This document shows, piece by piece, positions 1 to 12,939 of a stretch of DNA of 64,000 nt. The notes beneath the pieces were generated by a model. That model saw only the letters and a list, made by a program, of their open reading frames with translations, was not told the DNA's origin and searched no databases. Origin of the DNA: Astragalus membranaceus (taxonomy: Eukaryota > Streptophyta > Magnoliopsida > Fabales > Fabaceae). Made by a program: the position numbers and the translations under genes. How positions within the stretch are numbered: the stretch's first letter is position 1; every line of letters starts with the position of its first letter. The stretch is taken from positions 149,902,997 through 149,966,996 of the forward strand of contig CM076854.1 in assembly GCA_039519185.1 (NCBI GenBank), written 5' to 3'.

Positions 1-2690
1 TCTACACTTCCTTCCATACAATGCTTCATATGGAGCCATTCCGATACTGGAATGGTAACTGTTGTTGTATGAAAATTCCACCAATGGAAGATGATCCTCC
101 CATCTGCCTCCACTATCGAGTACACAAGCCCTCAACATATCCTCCAATGTCTGAATTGTTCTCTCAATCTGCCCGTCTGTCTGTGGATGGTAAGCGGTGC
201 TAACACACACCGTTGTTCCCAACGCCATATTCAATGCTCTCCAAAATCGAGATGTGAACTTGGGATCTCGATCACAGATGATACTTGTAGGGATTCCATG
301 CAACTTCACAATATTCTTGAGATACTAATCTGCTAACCTAGCAACCTTGTGATTCGAACGCACCGGAATAAAATGGGCGGACTTGGTCAGGCGATCCACC
401 ACTACCCAAATAGAATCATTTCTGGCTTGGGACTGTGGCAACCCCATGACAAAATCCATAGAAATGCTTTCCCATTTCCACTCTGGCACATTTAATGGTT
501 GCAATTGGCCACCTGGCTTCTGGTGCTCTATCTTGACCCTTTGACAAGTCAAACATTGAGACACAAATTCTGCAATATCCACTTTCATACCCGGCCACCA
601 GTACAATTGCCTCAAATCTCGATACATCTTGGTAGACCCAGGATGTATTGAGAACTGACTCTTATGAGCCTCTTCTAAAACTTGCCTCTTCACATTCTCA
701 TCATTCGGCACACAGATTCTACCATCAAAACAAATTACGCCATCACCGTCTTCGATGTAACTCGGCAACCTCTTCTGCGCTTGCAGCTCTACATCACCCT
801 CTTGGGCTGAGCGAATCAGATTTCTCAAGGAACTTGAAATCTGAATATGGCTCAACACTAGCCTGCTCCTTCTTGCCTTCACTCTCAAATTAAGGTCTCT
901 AAACGATTCCAACAAAGACATCTCGCGCATCATCAACTCTGCAGTATGGATAGACTTTCTGCTCAAAGCATCGGCCACAACATTAGCCTTACCAGGATGG
1001 TACCTTAATTCAAAATCATAATCTTTCAGGAACTCTACCCATCTCCTCTGTCTGTTGTTCAGCTCCTTTTGGTCAAACAAATACTTACGGCTCTTGTGGT
1101 CACTAAAGACTTCGAAACGAGACCCATACAGGTAATGTCTCCAAATTTTTAGGGCAAACACAATCGCTGCCAACTCTAGATCATGAGTTGGGTAATTCTC
1201 TTCATGCGGCTTCAACTGTCTGGAGGCATAAGAAACTACTTGTTGATTCTGCATTAGGACACATCCCAAACCCTTACCAGAGGCGTCGCAATAGATTTGG
1301 AATTCTACGGACGGATCTGGAAGAATTAGGACAGGTGCAGAAGTCACACGATTCTTCAATTCCGCAAACAGTTATCACAGTCTGAGTCCCAAACAAACGG
1401 TTGACCCTTGCGAGTTAACCGAGTGAGTGGAACTAGCTGGGAAAATCCTCGAATGAATCTTCGATAATACCCAGCTAATCCCAAGAAACTTCTTACCTCA
1501 GTAACTGTAGATGGTTGTTCCCAGTCTACCACAACTTCAATCTTACTGGGATCCACTACAACACCTGCCTGAGATATCACATGGCCCAGAAATTTAACTT
1601 CGGGCATCCAAAAATCACATTTGGATGGCTTAGCGTATAACTTATTCTCACGGAGTACGTTCAGAACAATTCGGAGATGTTGCACATGCTCCTCAATTGT
1701 CTTAGAGTACACCAAGATATCATCAATGAACACTACAACAAACTGATCCAGATAGGGGTTAAAAAAATCCGATTCATATAATCCATGAATATGGCTGGAG
1801 CATTGGTCAAACCAAAGGGTATGACTACAAATTCGTAGTGTCCATACCTCGTACGGAAAGCGGTCTTCGGGATGTCCAAAGCTCGAACCCTGATTTGGTG
1901 ATAGCCGGACCTCAAATCAATCTTTGAAAATACAAAAGCTCCCCTCAATTGGTCTAACAAACCATCAATCTTCGGTAGAGGGTACTTGTTCTTGATAGTC
2001 ACCTTATTCAACTGACGGTAATCAATGCACAATCTCATACTTCCGTCCTTCTTCTTGACAAGTAACACTGGAGCACCCCATGGTGAAGCACTCGGCCGGA
2101 TAAACTGTTTGGAAATTAGCTCTTCCAATTGGACTTTTAATTCTTTCAACTCTAACGGCGACATTCTATACGGAGCTATAGAAATTGGCCCAGTGCTCGG
2201 AACCAACTCTATAGAGAATTCCACCTCACAATCCGGAGGTAACGAAGAAACTTCGTCAGGAAACACATCAAGAATTTCATTAACAACTTGCACAGAAGAT
2301 AAATCTAGACCTGTCTCATTGGATGCAGACAACATCATGACATAAGCTTCTGCGCCTTGAAACAAACCATCACTGGCTGAAGTGAATGAGATAACAGCTT
2401 CAGAATTGGTCGGTTGTAGCTCCACTGATTCGGAGGCGAAACCGATTAGTCCTGATGAAAACAATCAATATTCACATGGTTTGCAGTCATCCATCTCATA
2501 CTTAGGACAATATCCACATTCTCGGAGGAGTGTCTGTAGCCTTGACTTCCTGAGCATCTGCAGTGTAGACCCTCTCCCGAGTTGAAGTAGGCTTATCTGA
2601 CTCTTTCTTTTCCTCTTTTTGGGCACTCTGGATTGGGTGACCCCTTTTTCTTAAAATATTACCACTAGGTCGCACTAGGACGACATTCAC
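1..2690 (-). pseudogene. Degraded Ty3/gypsy polyprotein (gag remnant, RT, RNase H, integrase)
   Basis: Read on the minus strand this is the pol region of a Ty3/gypsy retrotransposon. RT lies at about 2464-1733, with the conserved blocks LCIDYRQLNK and SKIDLRSGYHQI. It resumes after a frameshift at 1733-1356 with the catalytic IDDILVYS, then LGHVIS. RNase H follows after a second shift (1359 onward, YCDASGKGLG, ending HPGKANVVADALSRK). The integrase zinc-binding region and catalytic core (MDFVMGLP, VDRLTKSAHF) run off the left edge. An in-frame stop lies near 325-327. A 62-residue piece at 2690-2502 looks like the end of gag or protease, and most of gag is missing. The integrase and RNase H style suits a Tekay/Del-type chromovirus, but no chromodomain is in the window. 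It cannot encode a working polyprotein because of at least two frameshifts and one stop. Confidence 0.9.
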
Positions 2691-3029
2691 CTCTTGGGCT
2701 TCCTACCAGCAAAACACTTGGAGAATCTTGAGGAATCATACAACTGCACTTTCTTTCCCTTGATAGGTTACCTTTTAACTTTGCATTCGTAGTTGATGAC
2801 TTAACTACCTTCTTCTTTCCAACACTCCCTAAGATGAAACGGGTTTTAAGGAACTTCGGTCTTGGTCGAGGACTACGTCTTGGTCATCCTTCCATAATTC
2901 CGCTTATGATACACCGAGTATTGGGTTGATCAGGCTCAATGTCTCTTAGCATCACAAGTGTAATTACAACAAAGACTAACAAGGAATCGACTCGACCCTA
3001 AACTAAACTAAGCCCGACTAGGTCGAACT

Positions 3030-3041
3030 GCTCTGATACCA
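3030..3041 (-). other. Primer-binding site of the minus-strand gypsy element
   Basis: The plus strand reads GCTCTGATACCA, the complement of TGGTATCAGAGC, the classic site for initiator tRNA-Met. It lies three bases from the LTR edge and on the side away from the pol fragment at 1-2690. This gives the element its orientation: minus strand, with its 5' LTR on the right. Confidence 0.85.
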
Positions 3042-3044
3042 TAA

Positions 3045-4300
3045 TGTAACACCCCGATAATTTCTAACATGTAGAATCACCGAAATGCACTAAATGGCAT
3101 ACATCAGAGTAACTTCCTGTTATTGAAATATTGAACACAACTAAAACTTTCGATAATACATAACAAATGGTTCTCTGAACCTCATAAACTTCCTGAAAAT
3201 GCTCAAGTTTCAAAACTTAAGACTTGTACATAATCCTGGTGTTCAATACTCAAAACATAAAGTAGCGGAAACGATTTTACAACTTAAACAATGAAAGTCA
3301 TACAACCGGTGACATAACTAAATAAAAATACAAAGGGCTAAGCGGAAATCAAAGTTCCAATAGTTCCATGAGTCGCACCGGCTAGCCGTGCTTAGTCGCC
3401 TTTGCTTTCCCCTGTTTCTCTGTAAAAACCACAAATATGAAGGGTGAGATAAACATTATCTCAGTGAGTCCTATCGAGACCCCTTACTAACTCTAGCGGT
3501 TCATTATGCTTTACTTTGAACTCGTGGCCCTAAAAAGCAACCACGTGGAAATATATTAAGTTCCTGTAACCTTTATGCTCATGACCCTCCTAAGCGACAC
3601 ATGAAGCATACAATATTTTGTTCCATGATTTTAGCATAACACCTTAGCCTACCTATTTTATAGGCACTTCTTTGGCTTTGGTGAACCCATCCCACTATTT
3701 CTAGTGGGTGGAACCTCTTGAGTCTAGGTTTTGGGGCTCATGACTTCCCCTCCCCTAGTATGCTAATCCTCTAAGGGTCGTCACCCTTACCCTCTTGTAT
3801 TTATTATATATTATATATACATGTACCCGCAATGGGCCGTCTATGATTTCAGTCATGTACCGTCTATCCTTCCACGAGGGAAGGTATTTTGCCGTGAATT
3901 AACATTTCTTACCTTGACCGTTATAAATCAAGGGTGTACGCTCGCGTTCACTAATGTACGGTTTTCTTTAACATTTATACTCGTGAGATTTACCTCAAAC
4001 TTCTTTCGTTTCATAACATAAGTAGGTTTCCATCCTTGGGAAACATTGGGGAATCACTCGGAAAGGAATCAGAATCGTTCGGAACGGATTTAAAAGGATT
4101 TTGAGTTGGGGTAACAGAAAGACGGTTAATCTTCGATATCATTCACGAGATCCTCAACCGTAACCATCGTTTGCCACCGTGGAAGGTGGAAAACGTACCG
4201 TCTTTGCAACGGATCTGTTCGTTCTTTCTCTGTTCTTCTCATAAGGCAAAAACCAGAAACTCAGATTAGGGTTTTCGTTTGGGTGGAAATCAGAAGTAAA
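3045..4300 (-). repeat. 5' LTR of the minus-strand gypsy element (outer edge uncertain)
   Basis: The inner edge is clear: TGTAACACCCCGATAATTTC starts three bases after the primer-binding site, so on the element's strand the LTR ends in CA. The body carries no coding capacity. The outer edge was not found. Sequence near 4250-4330 changes into leader-like DNA belonging to the neighbouring CACTA end, so 4300 is a guess. No second LTR is in the window because the element continues past base 1. Confidence 0.55.
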
Positions 4301-4329
4301 AAACAAAGGGTTTCTTACGATTACCCCTT

Positions 4330-4906
4330 CTAGTGTGTCTGTTGCAAGATTAAAGCAGTTGCATGCGTTAATCGATGCATCTGAGTTTGAGATCGTGAAA
4401 CCCTAGCAGAGCTAGGTGAAGAAGACGAAGAGAAGAACGGCGTTGAGAGGAGAGGATCATCGGCCATAGAAGAGCAAGGAGATGGAGGAGAAGAGAGGCG
4501 AGGAGAAGGAGAAGAGAGGCGTACGCGAGAGGAGGGGAGAGGAGAAGAGAGGCGTACGCGTTCTGATTTTCTGAGAGTGAAGAAGGGTTCGCGAAGAGAT
4601 AAGAGGGTGCGTACGTTTTGCGGTAGTTTAGAAGTCAGGCGTGTATACACTTGACTTTAAAACTTTACCTCTTAATTACAAGTTTGCCATCGTGTCTACT
4701 TATGTAGTCAGGCGAATACACGTCTGACTTCTAAAGTCTAATTTTTTTCCTATTTTTTCACTTTAGAAGTCAGGGTATTCGCTTGACTTTAAAAATCGCA
4801 AGTTTTGCCTCTTAATTACAAGTTTGCCACCGTGTCTACTTATGTAGTCAGACATCTGAGCGCCTGACTTTAAATGTCTAATTCTTTTCCCATTTTTGCA
4901 CTAGTG
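4330..4906 (-). mobile_element. Terminal part of a CACTA (En/Spm) transposon with leader and short ORF
   Basis: The right edge reads TTTTTGCACTAGTG, ending at 4906. Inverted, this is CACTAGTGCAAAAA, a CACTA-type terminus. Inside it, 4625-4880 holds repeated blocks around AGTCAGGCG and CTTGACTTTAAA in both orientations, as expected of subterminal transposase-binding repeats. Further in, the minus strand is a pyrimidine-rich leader followed by an ORF of about 45 residues (ATG at 4467, starting MADDPLL, serine-rich, ending at about 4330), which I do not recognise. The opposite terminus was not found. The element seems truncated by, or interrupted by, the gypsy LTR on its left. The layout (terminus, palindromic repeats, leader, ORF) is the same as in the complete CACTA at 51030-56461. 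Confidence 0.6.
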
Positions 4907-5135
4907 TAAACTAAATATGAGGGGGTGTAACATATCTATTGCGAGTGTCAATTTTCTAATTTACATTTTCTTTGAATGGTGGTACTCAATTGAACATGAA
5001 TGCATGGTAATGTTAAAAGTCATTCCATTATAAAGTAAGTAATGACCTATTATTTTTCATAATAATTTATTTTAAAGTTAACAATTGGAAATTGAAGTTT
5101 TAACTAAAAAGGAGCTCAAGTCTCCTTCACATATA
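4907..5135 (-). mobile_element. 5'-terminal fragment of a Helitron (first unit of an array)
   Basis: This 0.23-kb segment, beginning TAAACTAAATATGAGGGGG, is repeated almost unchanged at 8122-8350 and, with an internal deletion, at 11980-12133. Each copy ends with AAAGGAGCTCAAGTCTCCTT followed by an AT-rich run, which inverted resembles Helitron 5' ends. Here it is cut on the left by the CACTA terminus ending at 4906, so only the 5' tip of this unit remains. Confidence 0.5.
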
Positions 5136-5137
5136 TA

Positions 5138-6053
5138 CTAGGGGAATGCCTGTGCGTTGCACGGGTTGTTGTATAATATCGTTTTAACATTTTATGGAAT
5201 TTTTATATAAAGATATATAATTTTAGTGATATACATTATGTATTGTTTTTTTTTTTCACAAAATACATTATGTATTCTAAAAATATAGTATAACATAAAT
5301 ATATTGTTTAATTTTTTTAATATTCAAAAGTTATTTATTTTAAGCAAAAAATATTATATAGTGTATTCTCTTTTTAATATGTTTAATTGATGGGCATAAA
5401 TTTTAAAAATATATGCAGATGAGTATGGCAAAACATATATCATAGAAAACAAAAATATAATCATCTTTATTATTTTATTTCTTTGATCTTTATCACCAAT
5501 TAATAAATCATAAATTCAAAGTAAAACTATAAATTAAATTTAAAATAAAATTTTAATTAAAAAAATATTATTTAATTGTTTATCGAAATAAATTTATTTA
5601 ATTCAAAGTTATAATAGGAAAATAAAAAAAATCTTTATTTTTATTTTTTCTAATGAAATGAAAATTCCAATTCATGATTTTTCAATGCTTATAACTTGAA
5701 AGAATAATATTAAAATATACACAATTTCTCAATACCTACAACTTTACAAAAAATTGTGGCTCTGTTGCATTATTCACTACTGTTCCAAAATTGTGCGGCC
5801 CTTTATCTTCTTTGTGAATGTGAAACCCCTCCCATTCAATGCATAATTGTTACATAAAAAAGAATTTTAAAGGTCAACTAATTATTATTTTTTATCTCAA
5901 AAAAAACTTATATTGTATTGTAATATTTTTAATTCATATAATAAACTATTATAATTAGTAAATATATTTATCCAACTTATTTAAATTTTTACAAATTCCA
6001 ATAATATAATTTATTAGTAACAAAGTATATAATTCCAAAAACTATGATATATA

Positions 6054-6141
<88 letters not shown>

Positions 6142-8350
6142 TTTTTAAAGAAAAATAGACAAAAATCACAAATAGAAGAATAATCCTCCAAGTAATTTGA
6201 TCACTTACAATTAAGTCTCCAAGAGAAGCATGAGGCACACAACATGATCCAACAATCACATATTGAAGAGTAATCCTTATGCAAGAAAATTGAAAAACCA
6301 ATTGAAACAAACTTATAAAGTAACAAAGTCATTACGCTACATAAAATGGTAGGAAGAAATAAACCTGATCTATATAGTAGAAACGAAGAAAATAAAATTA
6401 AACATTTTTCTCAATAATAATATTAAAATGTACATGATTTCTCAATGCCTATAACTTTACAAATAAATGTTGTCTCCATTGCCTCATTCACTAATTGATC
6501 CAAATTTATCTTCTTGCTCTTTGCCTACTTCAAAATTGTCAATAACATGAAACCCTTTACCCCTTTTTGTGCATTCCATCTCTTCTTGCAAAACTCACTC
6601 CTTTCTTCTACTTCATGTTTTTCATTATGAATTTTGTTGTCAAAACCAATCCCCTCACCATCCAAAAATGTCTTGTTTAAATAGTCAATTCTTGCTATAA
6701 TTGACTAAAACTCTACATCTTCCACTCATATTCTACTAACTCATGAGTTTATTATCAATTAAAGGAATAATTCATATGAATGTGAAACTTCTCCTTTTCA
6801 ATGTATAATTGTTACATTAAAAAGAATTTTAAAAGTCATCTATATATTACTTTTAATTAAAAAAGAAATATATTTGTATTGGAATATTTCGAATTAATCC
6901 AAATAATTACAATTAGTAAATATATTTTTTTTAACTAAATTTAGGTTTTTACCAATTCTTATAATAGTATAATTTCTTTTGTAAAAAATATATACTTTCA
7001 AAAATTATGTTGAGATTTATGCTTTAAAAAATGGAAAGAAAACAACTCTACCTCTTCTACTCATTTCATACTAATTTCTGAGTTTATTAGCAATTAAAGA
7101 AATGATTCAGATTCTTAAAAAAAATTCATATAACGTAAAATAATGAATAACTGTTAAACTAAATTTAATGTTAATAGTCCACTAACTATTTTATATTTTA
7201 AAGATAGTTTTAAATTAAATTTAATGAAACATATATTATATTATATTATAAATATATTGTTAATTGTTATTATTATTTCAGTTTTTCCATCAGAAATTAG
7301 AAAATATCATTTTCATAAAAGTATAAACATAGTTAAATGATATTCCACTATGAGTATCATTTAATAAGGTAGTGACAATTATTAGATTTCATTAAAAAAT
7401 ACATTTTAATAGTTAAATTTCAAAGAAAATAAATTCAAAGTTAGAAACCTTTTAATTCCATAACCGTTGCAACATAAATACAAATCAAGTAATAAAATTA
7501 TTTTGTTTTTTCTTTGAAAAGAATAATATTATTTTGGTTAAAAATGGTAATAATATATTTTTAATAGTTTAAGAAAATTATTTATTGTTAAAAGGAAAAA
7601 GAAATTCAAACATCCACTATTATATTTTTAATTAATTTTGTATCAATTTGGATAATACTATAATTTATTTGTCAAAAAATTATATAACTTCAAATGATAT
7701 GGATTTTTCTCTTCTTAGAATTTGAGTTACCTAACAAAATGTTACGAATCAAGAAAAGGCAAATACATGCATGTTGTAATAATCTGAGCTCATCAAAAAA
7801 CATTAATTCGTAAATATTTTTATTCCTCTATTTGAAATTTTACAAATTTTAATAATAATATAGATATAATTTATTAAAATATAGATACTTATTTTAAATA
7901 GGATTTATATATATATATATATATAGTGGTTTTGCTTGACGGATATGTATTTAAATGCTTTCATAACACTTGAATGGCTTTTGTTTAAAAAAAAGACATC
8001 TGAATAGTCTAATTAGTTTCGTAACACTTGAATGTGACTGACCATTAGTTTTTAGGTTTGTGATTGTTTGATATTAACTTTTGTCTTTTAAAATAGTGGA
8101 AGTAATTAAAATTTAATACTAAACTAAATATGAGGGGGTGTAACATGTCTATTGTGAGTGTCAATTTTCTAATTTACGTTTTCTTTGAATGGTGGTACTC
8201 AATTGAACATGAATGCATGATAATGTTAAAAGTCATTCCATTATAAAGTAAGTAATGACCTATTATTTTTCATAATAATTTATAATTTTAAAGTTAACAA
8301 TTGGAAGTTGAAGTTTTAACTAAAAAGGAGCTCAGTCTCCTTTACATAGA
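5138..8350 (-). mobile_element. Non-autonomous Helitron, array unit 1
   Basis: On the minus strand the 3' end is a hairpin (plus strand 5149-5165, CCTGTGC-GTT-GCACGGG, one G-T pair), then seven bases, then CTAG at 5138-5141 next to a T. That is the usual Helitron 3' signature. The 5' end is taken as the TC complement of GA at 8349-8350, followed by T-A and the CTAG of the next unit. The 3.2-kb body is about 75-80% AT with no credible ORF and no Rep/helicase sequence, so it must depend on enzymes supplied elsewhere. Internal blocks recur: TTTCTCAATGCCTATAACTT and neighbouring sequence appear near 5720, 6450 and 8945, which suggests growth by internal duplication. Confidence 0.65.
6047..6139. 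repeat. Compound (AT)n-(AG)n microsatellite
   Basis: An AT run is followed directly by about 28 uninterrupted AG units inside Helitron unit 1. It is low-complexity, and apparent ORFs crossing it are not genes. Confidence 0.9.
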
Positions 8351-9577
8351 TACTAGGGGAATGCCCGTGCGTTGCACGGGTTGATATATTAATTTTTTTA
8401 AAATTTATAAAGCCTTTATATAAAGATATATAAGTTGTTGATATAAATGATGTATTTTAAAAATATAGTATTTCATAAATATATTGTTGATTTTTATATT
8501 CAAAAATCATTTATTTTGAGTAAAAATCTTATATAGTGTATTATTTTTATAAATATAAATAACTGGCAATATTTTTATGAGCTTAATTGTTGAAAAAGAA
8601 TTTTATTAAACTTCATTAGACTTAGAAATAGTAATTGTAATTCTATTTTATATGTAAGTTTATGTGCACAAATTTTAATAGTAAAGGCAGATGAGTATAG
8701 CAAAACATATATCATAGTAAACAAAAATATATTGATATTTATTATTTTCTTTCTTTGATTTTAAGCACCAATTAATAAATCATAAATTGAAAGTAAAACA
8801 ATAAAAAAAATTAAAATAAAAGTTTAAATAAATTTATTTTAATTTTAATTTATAAGAAGAAAATAATCAAAATAAAAAACTATTCTTTATTTTTACTCTT
8901 TATAATGATATGAAAACATGACTTCTTTATTATTAAAATTACATAATTTCTCAATGCCTATAACTTTATACATAAATTGTTGCATGAATCACTAAGTGAT
9001 CCAAATTTATTTTTCTGCCTCTTTGTCCACTTCAAAGCTGTCAAGAACATGAAACTCTTTATCTTTTTGTGTATTCTACATTTTTTCGCGAAACTCGCTA
9101 CTTTCTCCTACTTCTTATTTTTCATTATGAATATTTGTTTGGCAAAATCTCTTCCATGACCATCCAAAATTGTCTCTCTTAAATAGTTATTTCTTGCTAT
9201 AATTGACTAAAACTCTACCTCTTCCTCTCATATTCTACTAACTCATGATAATATTGTAAGCTAAAGAAATAATTCATATGAAAGTGAAACCCATCTCTTT
9301 CAATGCATAATTGTTACATAAAAATTAATTTTAAAGGCCAACTAATTAGTTGTTATTTCAAAAACAACTTATATGAATTTTGATGAAAAAGAGAAATACA
9401 TGGTATTGTAATATTTTTATTTCATCTAAATAATTAAAATATATAAATATATTTTTTCAAATAATTAATTAGATTTTTATAAATTTTAATAACATTATAA
9501 TTTCTTTGTGAATAAATATATAACTTCGAATCTCAAACAAATAAAATATCTAACTTCAAAAACTATGTTGAGATTTA

Positions 9578-9599
9578 TCTCTCTCTCCCTCCCTCCCCC

Positions 9600-9673
<74 letters not shown>
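9578..9673. repeat. Compound (CT)n-(TA)n-(TG)n microsatellite
   Basis: Three dinucleotide runs lie back to back inside Helitron unit 2, ending with about 20 TG units. Confidence 0.9.
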
Positions 9674-9676
<3 letters not shown>

Positions 9677-9965
9677 GAATATATATAAAAGAAATCAATA
9701 AATAAAAGTATCATCTCATAAGTCTTGTGTCAATTGAAAGAAAAATTTTATGGTAAATTGTAAAGTCAACTAATTATTTCTTATTTCAAGAACAACTTAT
9801 ATTAATTTTGATTAAAAAAATAAATACATGTGTATGGCAATATTTTTATTCATCTATACTATTATAATTGGTAAATATTTTTATTCAACAAATTTATATT
9901 TTTACAAATTCTCATAATAATATAATTTATTTGTAAATAAAGACATAATTTCAAAAATACGTTAA

Positions 9966-10004
<39 letters not shown>

Positions 10005-11627
10005 GCTTTTAAAAATGGATTGAAAACAATAAATAAAAACGTTATCTCATAAGCCTCATGAATTTGCTATAAATAAAAACTTTTTCTTATATATATATAT
10101 ATATTTAATTTTGAATTTTGAATAAAAATGGAAGCTTCATTTATATAAAAATTACAATAAATAAATATAGGTAAAAGTAATGAGGAGTGTTATAACCAAA
10201 ATCTTCTTTATGTGTAAATTATAAACAAAATATTAGATTACATGAAAGATAATCATAAGTATTATATATATATATATATATATATATCTAAAATCACCTT
10301 AAGGTAACCAAAGAAATAAAAGAAAATAGCATTAGATGGAGGGGGTTCCTACACAAAAAAATGAGATGATAATATTTTATGTCAATCATTACACACAGCT
10401 AGGCTAAATAAAAGATAGGAAGAGAACCGAAGAAGAATTTGAACATCCTATAATCTAAGTTACATCAATAATCTTTTCATATATGTTACAGTTACAACAA
10501 CCAGGCCATATGAGTGACAACCTCAAAATTATATCCTAAATTTTCACCTATTTACTAATCAAACTTCAAGCTACTACATGTAATAGCTCTAATCTCCAAT
10601 TCCATACATACCCCTCTATTCTACAAATTAAAACCTCCAAATCTCATAAGCCTCATGCACCAAATACTTTCCATGCATCATTTGCTTATGGAAATATAAA
10701 TCACAACCCATTGTAGTTGATGTGCTAATGTGTCCAATTGACAACAATGTTCAAGGCTTTGTTGTTTATATAGCCACTATTTACTTAAATGATCAATGTA
10801 ACATTCCTTTTTACCATTTAAAAAATGTAACATTCATTTTATTTTTCAATGTGTTTGCCTTTTTGTCTTACTATTATTCATTGTGGCTACTTTATGGTTC
10901 ATAATTAAATGGATATGAAAAGATGCATGTTTAGACAATAATAAGTCTTAATTTTGTTTTTTTTTAAGTTTTATTGACACCTATAAAATTAATTTTCGTT
11001 AAAAAAATTGATATAAAATAATAACATCTTATTTTCTTCCTACTCTATGGAGTATATATATTGTTATTAATTTTTTAATAATTTTTAGACCACCCTTCTT
11101 AAGTATTTATAGTATTTCTTAAAGAAGACCTAAAGTGAAGGAAAATGAAAAGATTGTAACTATATCTCTATTAAAAACCAACTATAATAATTAGGACTAA
11201 TTATAATAATAATTTAGAGACACTAAAAGACAACCAAAATCAAAACATCAAGTAATGAATTAAGAGTAATCAATAAGAGAGGAAGTTTTGTAAAATTATA
11301 AAAAAAAGGAGGAAAACTCACAATTCAAGAGTCAAGCTTCTTTTATAAAAATTAATATTAATGTTTCAACATGTTTATAATATAAATAATAATATTAGTT
11401 CCGTTAAAAATGTAATAATTATTTTTAATATATTAAAACTAATAAGTTCTACAGTAATAATATTTTTAAATAATTAATATTATCAATTACGGTTAAATTA
11501 AAAATTTACAATTATATTATACCATTAATATGATGTATATCCAATACAAATAAATCAATTAAATATATAATAAAATTAAACACTAATAATAACCTGATAA
11601 AAATTACTAATATATTTGATCAAATAT

Positions 11628-11628
11628 A

Positions 11629-11659
<31 letters not shown>

Positions 11660-11709
11660 ATTATATTATATTATATTATATTATATTATATTATATTATA
11701 TTATATAAT
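11628..11709. repeat. (AT)n, (ATAGAT)n and (TTATA)n microsatellite
   Basis: An AT run passes into three ATAGAT units and then about ten TTATA pentamers. It is unstable low-complexity DNA inside the Helitron array. Confidence 0.85.
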
Positions 11710-12133
11710 ACTTAAACTATTTTTGGTTGTTATTATCAACTTTTATTTTAATTTGAAAATATCAACATTTTAATGTAAATATAAAATATTTATTTGATAT
11801 TCCACTAAGATAATCATTTAATAAGTTAGTGGCAATTATTAGCTTTCATTAAAATTAAATTCCTCTTCATGTATAAATTATAAATAAATATTTTAATACA
11901 CAAAAATATTTAGATTCATTGTGGAGGCTCCATTGGGGTTTCCTTTACATATATATTACATAGATATATAGATATAATTACTAAACTAAATATGAGGGGG
12001 TGTAACATGTCTATTGACCTATTATTTTTCATAATAATTTATTTTAAAGTTAACAATTGGAAGCTGAAGTTTTAACTAAAAAGGAGCTCAAGTCTCCTTT
12101 ATATATTTATATATATATATATATATATATAGA

Positions 12134-12737
12134 TGTGTACATGATACTCTCTCTTTGGTCAAACTTATAAACAAAAATAACTAAGGAGGCACATATTAAA
12201 AATAGTGGTTTCCTAAAAATAGAATAATGGTCGACCTCATTTAAATTTTTGATGCAACAAAAATAATAATTGCATTTCATAAATTATCATTTTTTTCATT
12301 TTAATTTTGTATGAGAACTTATTTTGTTGTGATATTTTCAAAATAATATCATTAAATATAATTAAGTTTTTTTTTTATATTTAAACCACCAAGGCACTAA
12401 ATATGTCTTCTTTTCTTAGTTTTTTTTATAAGCAATGATTCATTGAAAACAAACAGTAGATATGCTCGAAAAAAAATCAATTACAAATTGTTTAAACACA
12501 AAGAGGCATTAAGCCACCATGGTGAAACATAAAACCTCAAAGTCTTTTTTTCTTAGTTATATATTGAACAAAACTTACATATAGCACCAAAGGACACCGG
12601 GCTGCTCCAAAAATAAACACATTTTCTTTAATTTTTTTTGATAGAACTGCATTTATAAAAATACATCTACCCAAAAGTTAATAGTAGTTTTCCTATTTTG
12701 TTTTCAACACATCATTAATGTATCAAAATTTTTTCCT

Positions 12738-12785
<48 letters not shown>

Positions 12786-12939
12786 CGGGAGTAGTATGCT
12801 ACAAGCCATTACAAAATGTGGGGTACCAAAAATGAAAAATATTAAATGGAAATAAACACGAAAAAAGGCAATATATATAATAGGCAGGAGGGAAGAGCGC
12901 GATAGTGGCAGTGAGAGTGTGAGTGCGAGGGAAGGAAGA
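12134..12939 (+). promoter_or_regulatory. Upstream region of PARP1
   Basis: No ORF is supported between the Helitron array and the PARP1 start codon. The stretch holds an AT run of about 20 units (12743-12783) and a TATA-like ATATATATAA at 12871-12880, about 60 bases upstream of the ATG. Next to the start codon is a short purine-rich leader. The TATA call is weak because AT repeats surround it. Confidence 0.4.

Larger units (their letters stand above)
8353..12133 (-). mobile_element. Non-autonomous Helitron, array unit 2
   Basis: The minus-strand 3' end is textbook: a perfect hairpin CCCGTGC-GTT-GCACGGG (8364-8380), then CTAG at 8353-8356, next to host-like TA at 8351-8352 and the end of unit 1. 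The 5' end is placed at the GA of 12132-12133, after the third copy of the shared 5' segment. The interior is homologous to unit 1 but diverged, contains several microsatellites and has no ORF worth calling. A second 5'-end-like block at about 11925-11970 (GGAGGCTCCATTGGGG, then TTTCC) suggests unit 2 is a composite of two Helitrons. No replicase or helicase domain is visible. Confidence 0.6.

Noticed and set aside
6014..6310. 98-residue minus-strand frame with runs of LS and YI
   Set aside because: It is translated from the AT/AG microsatellite inside a Helitron.
12919..12939. Earlier PARP1 start giving seven more residues
   Set aside because: There is no ATG there (GTGAGTGCG). The ATG at 12940 begins the residues expected at the family's N-terminus.
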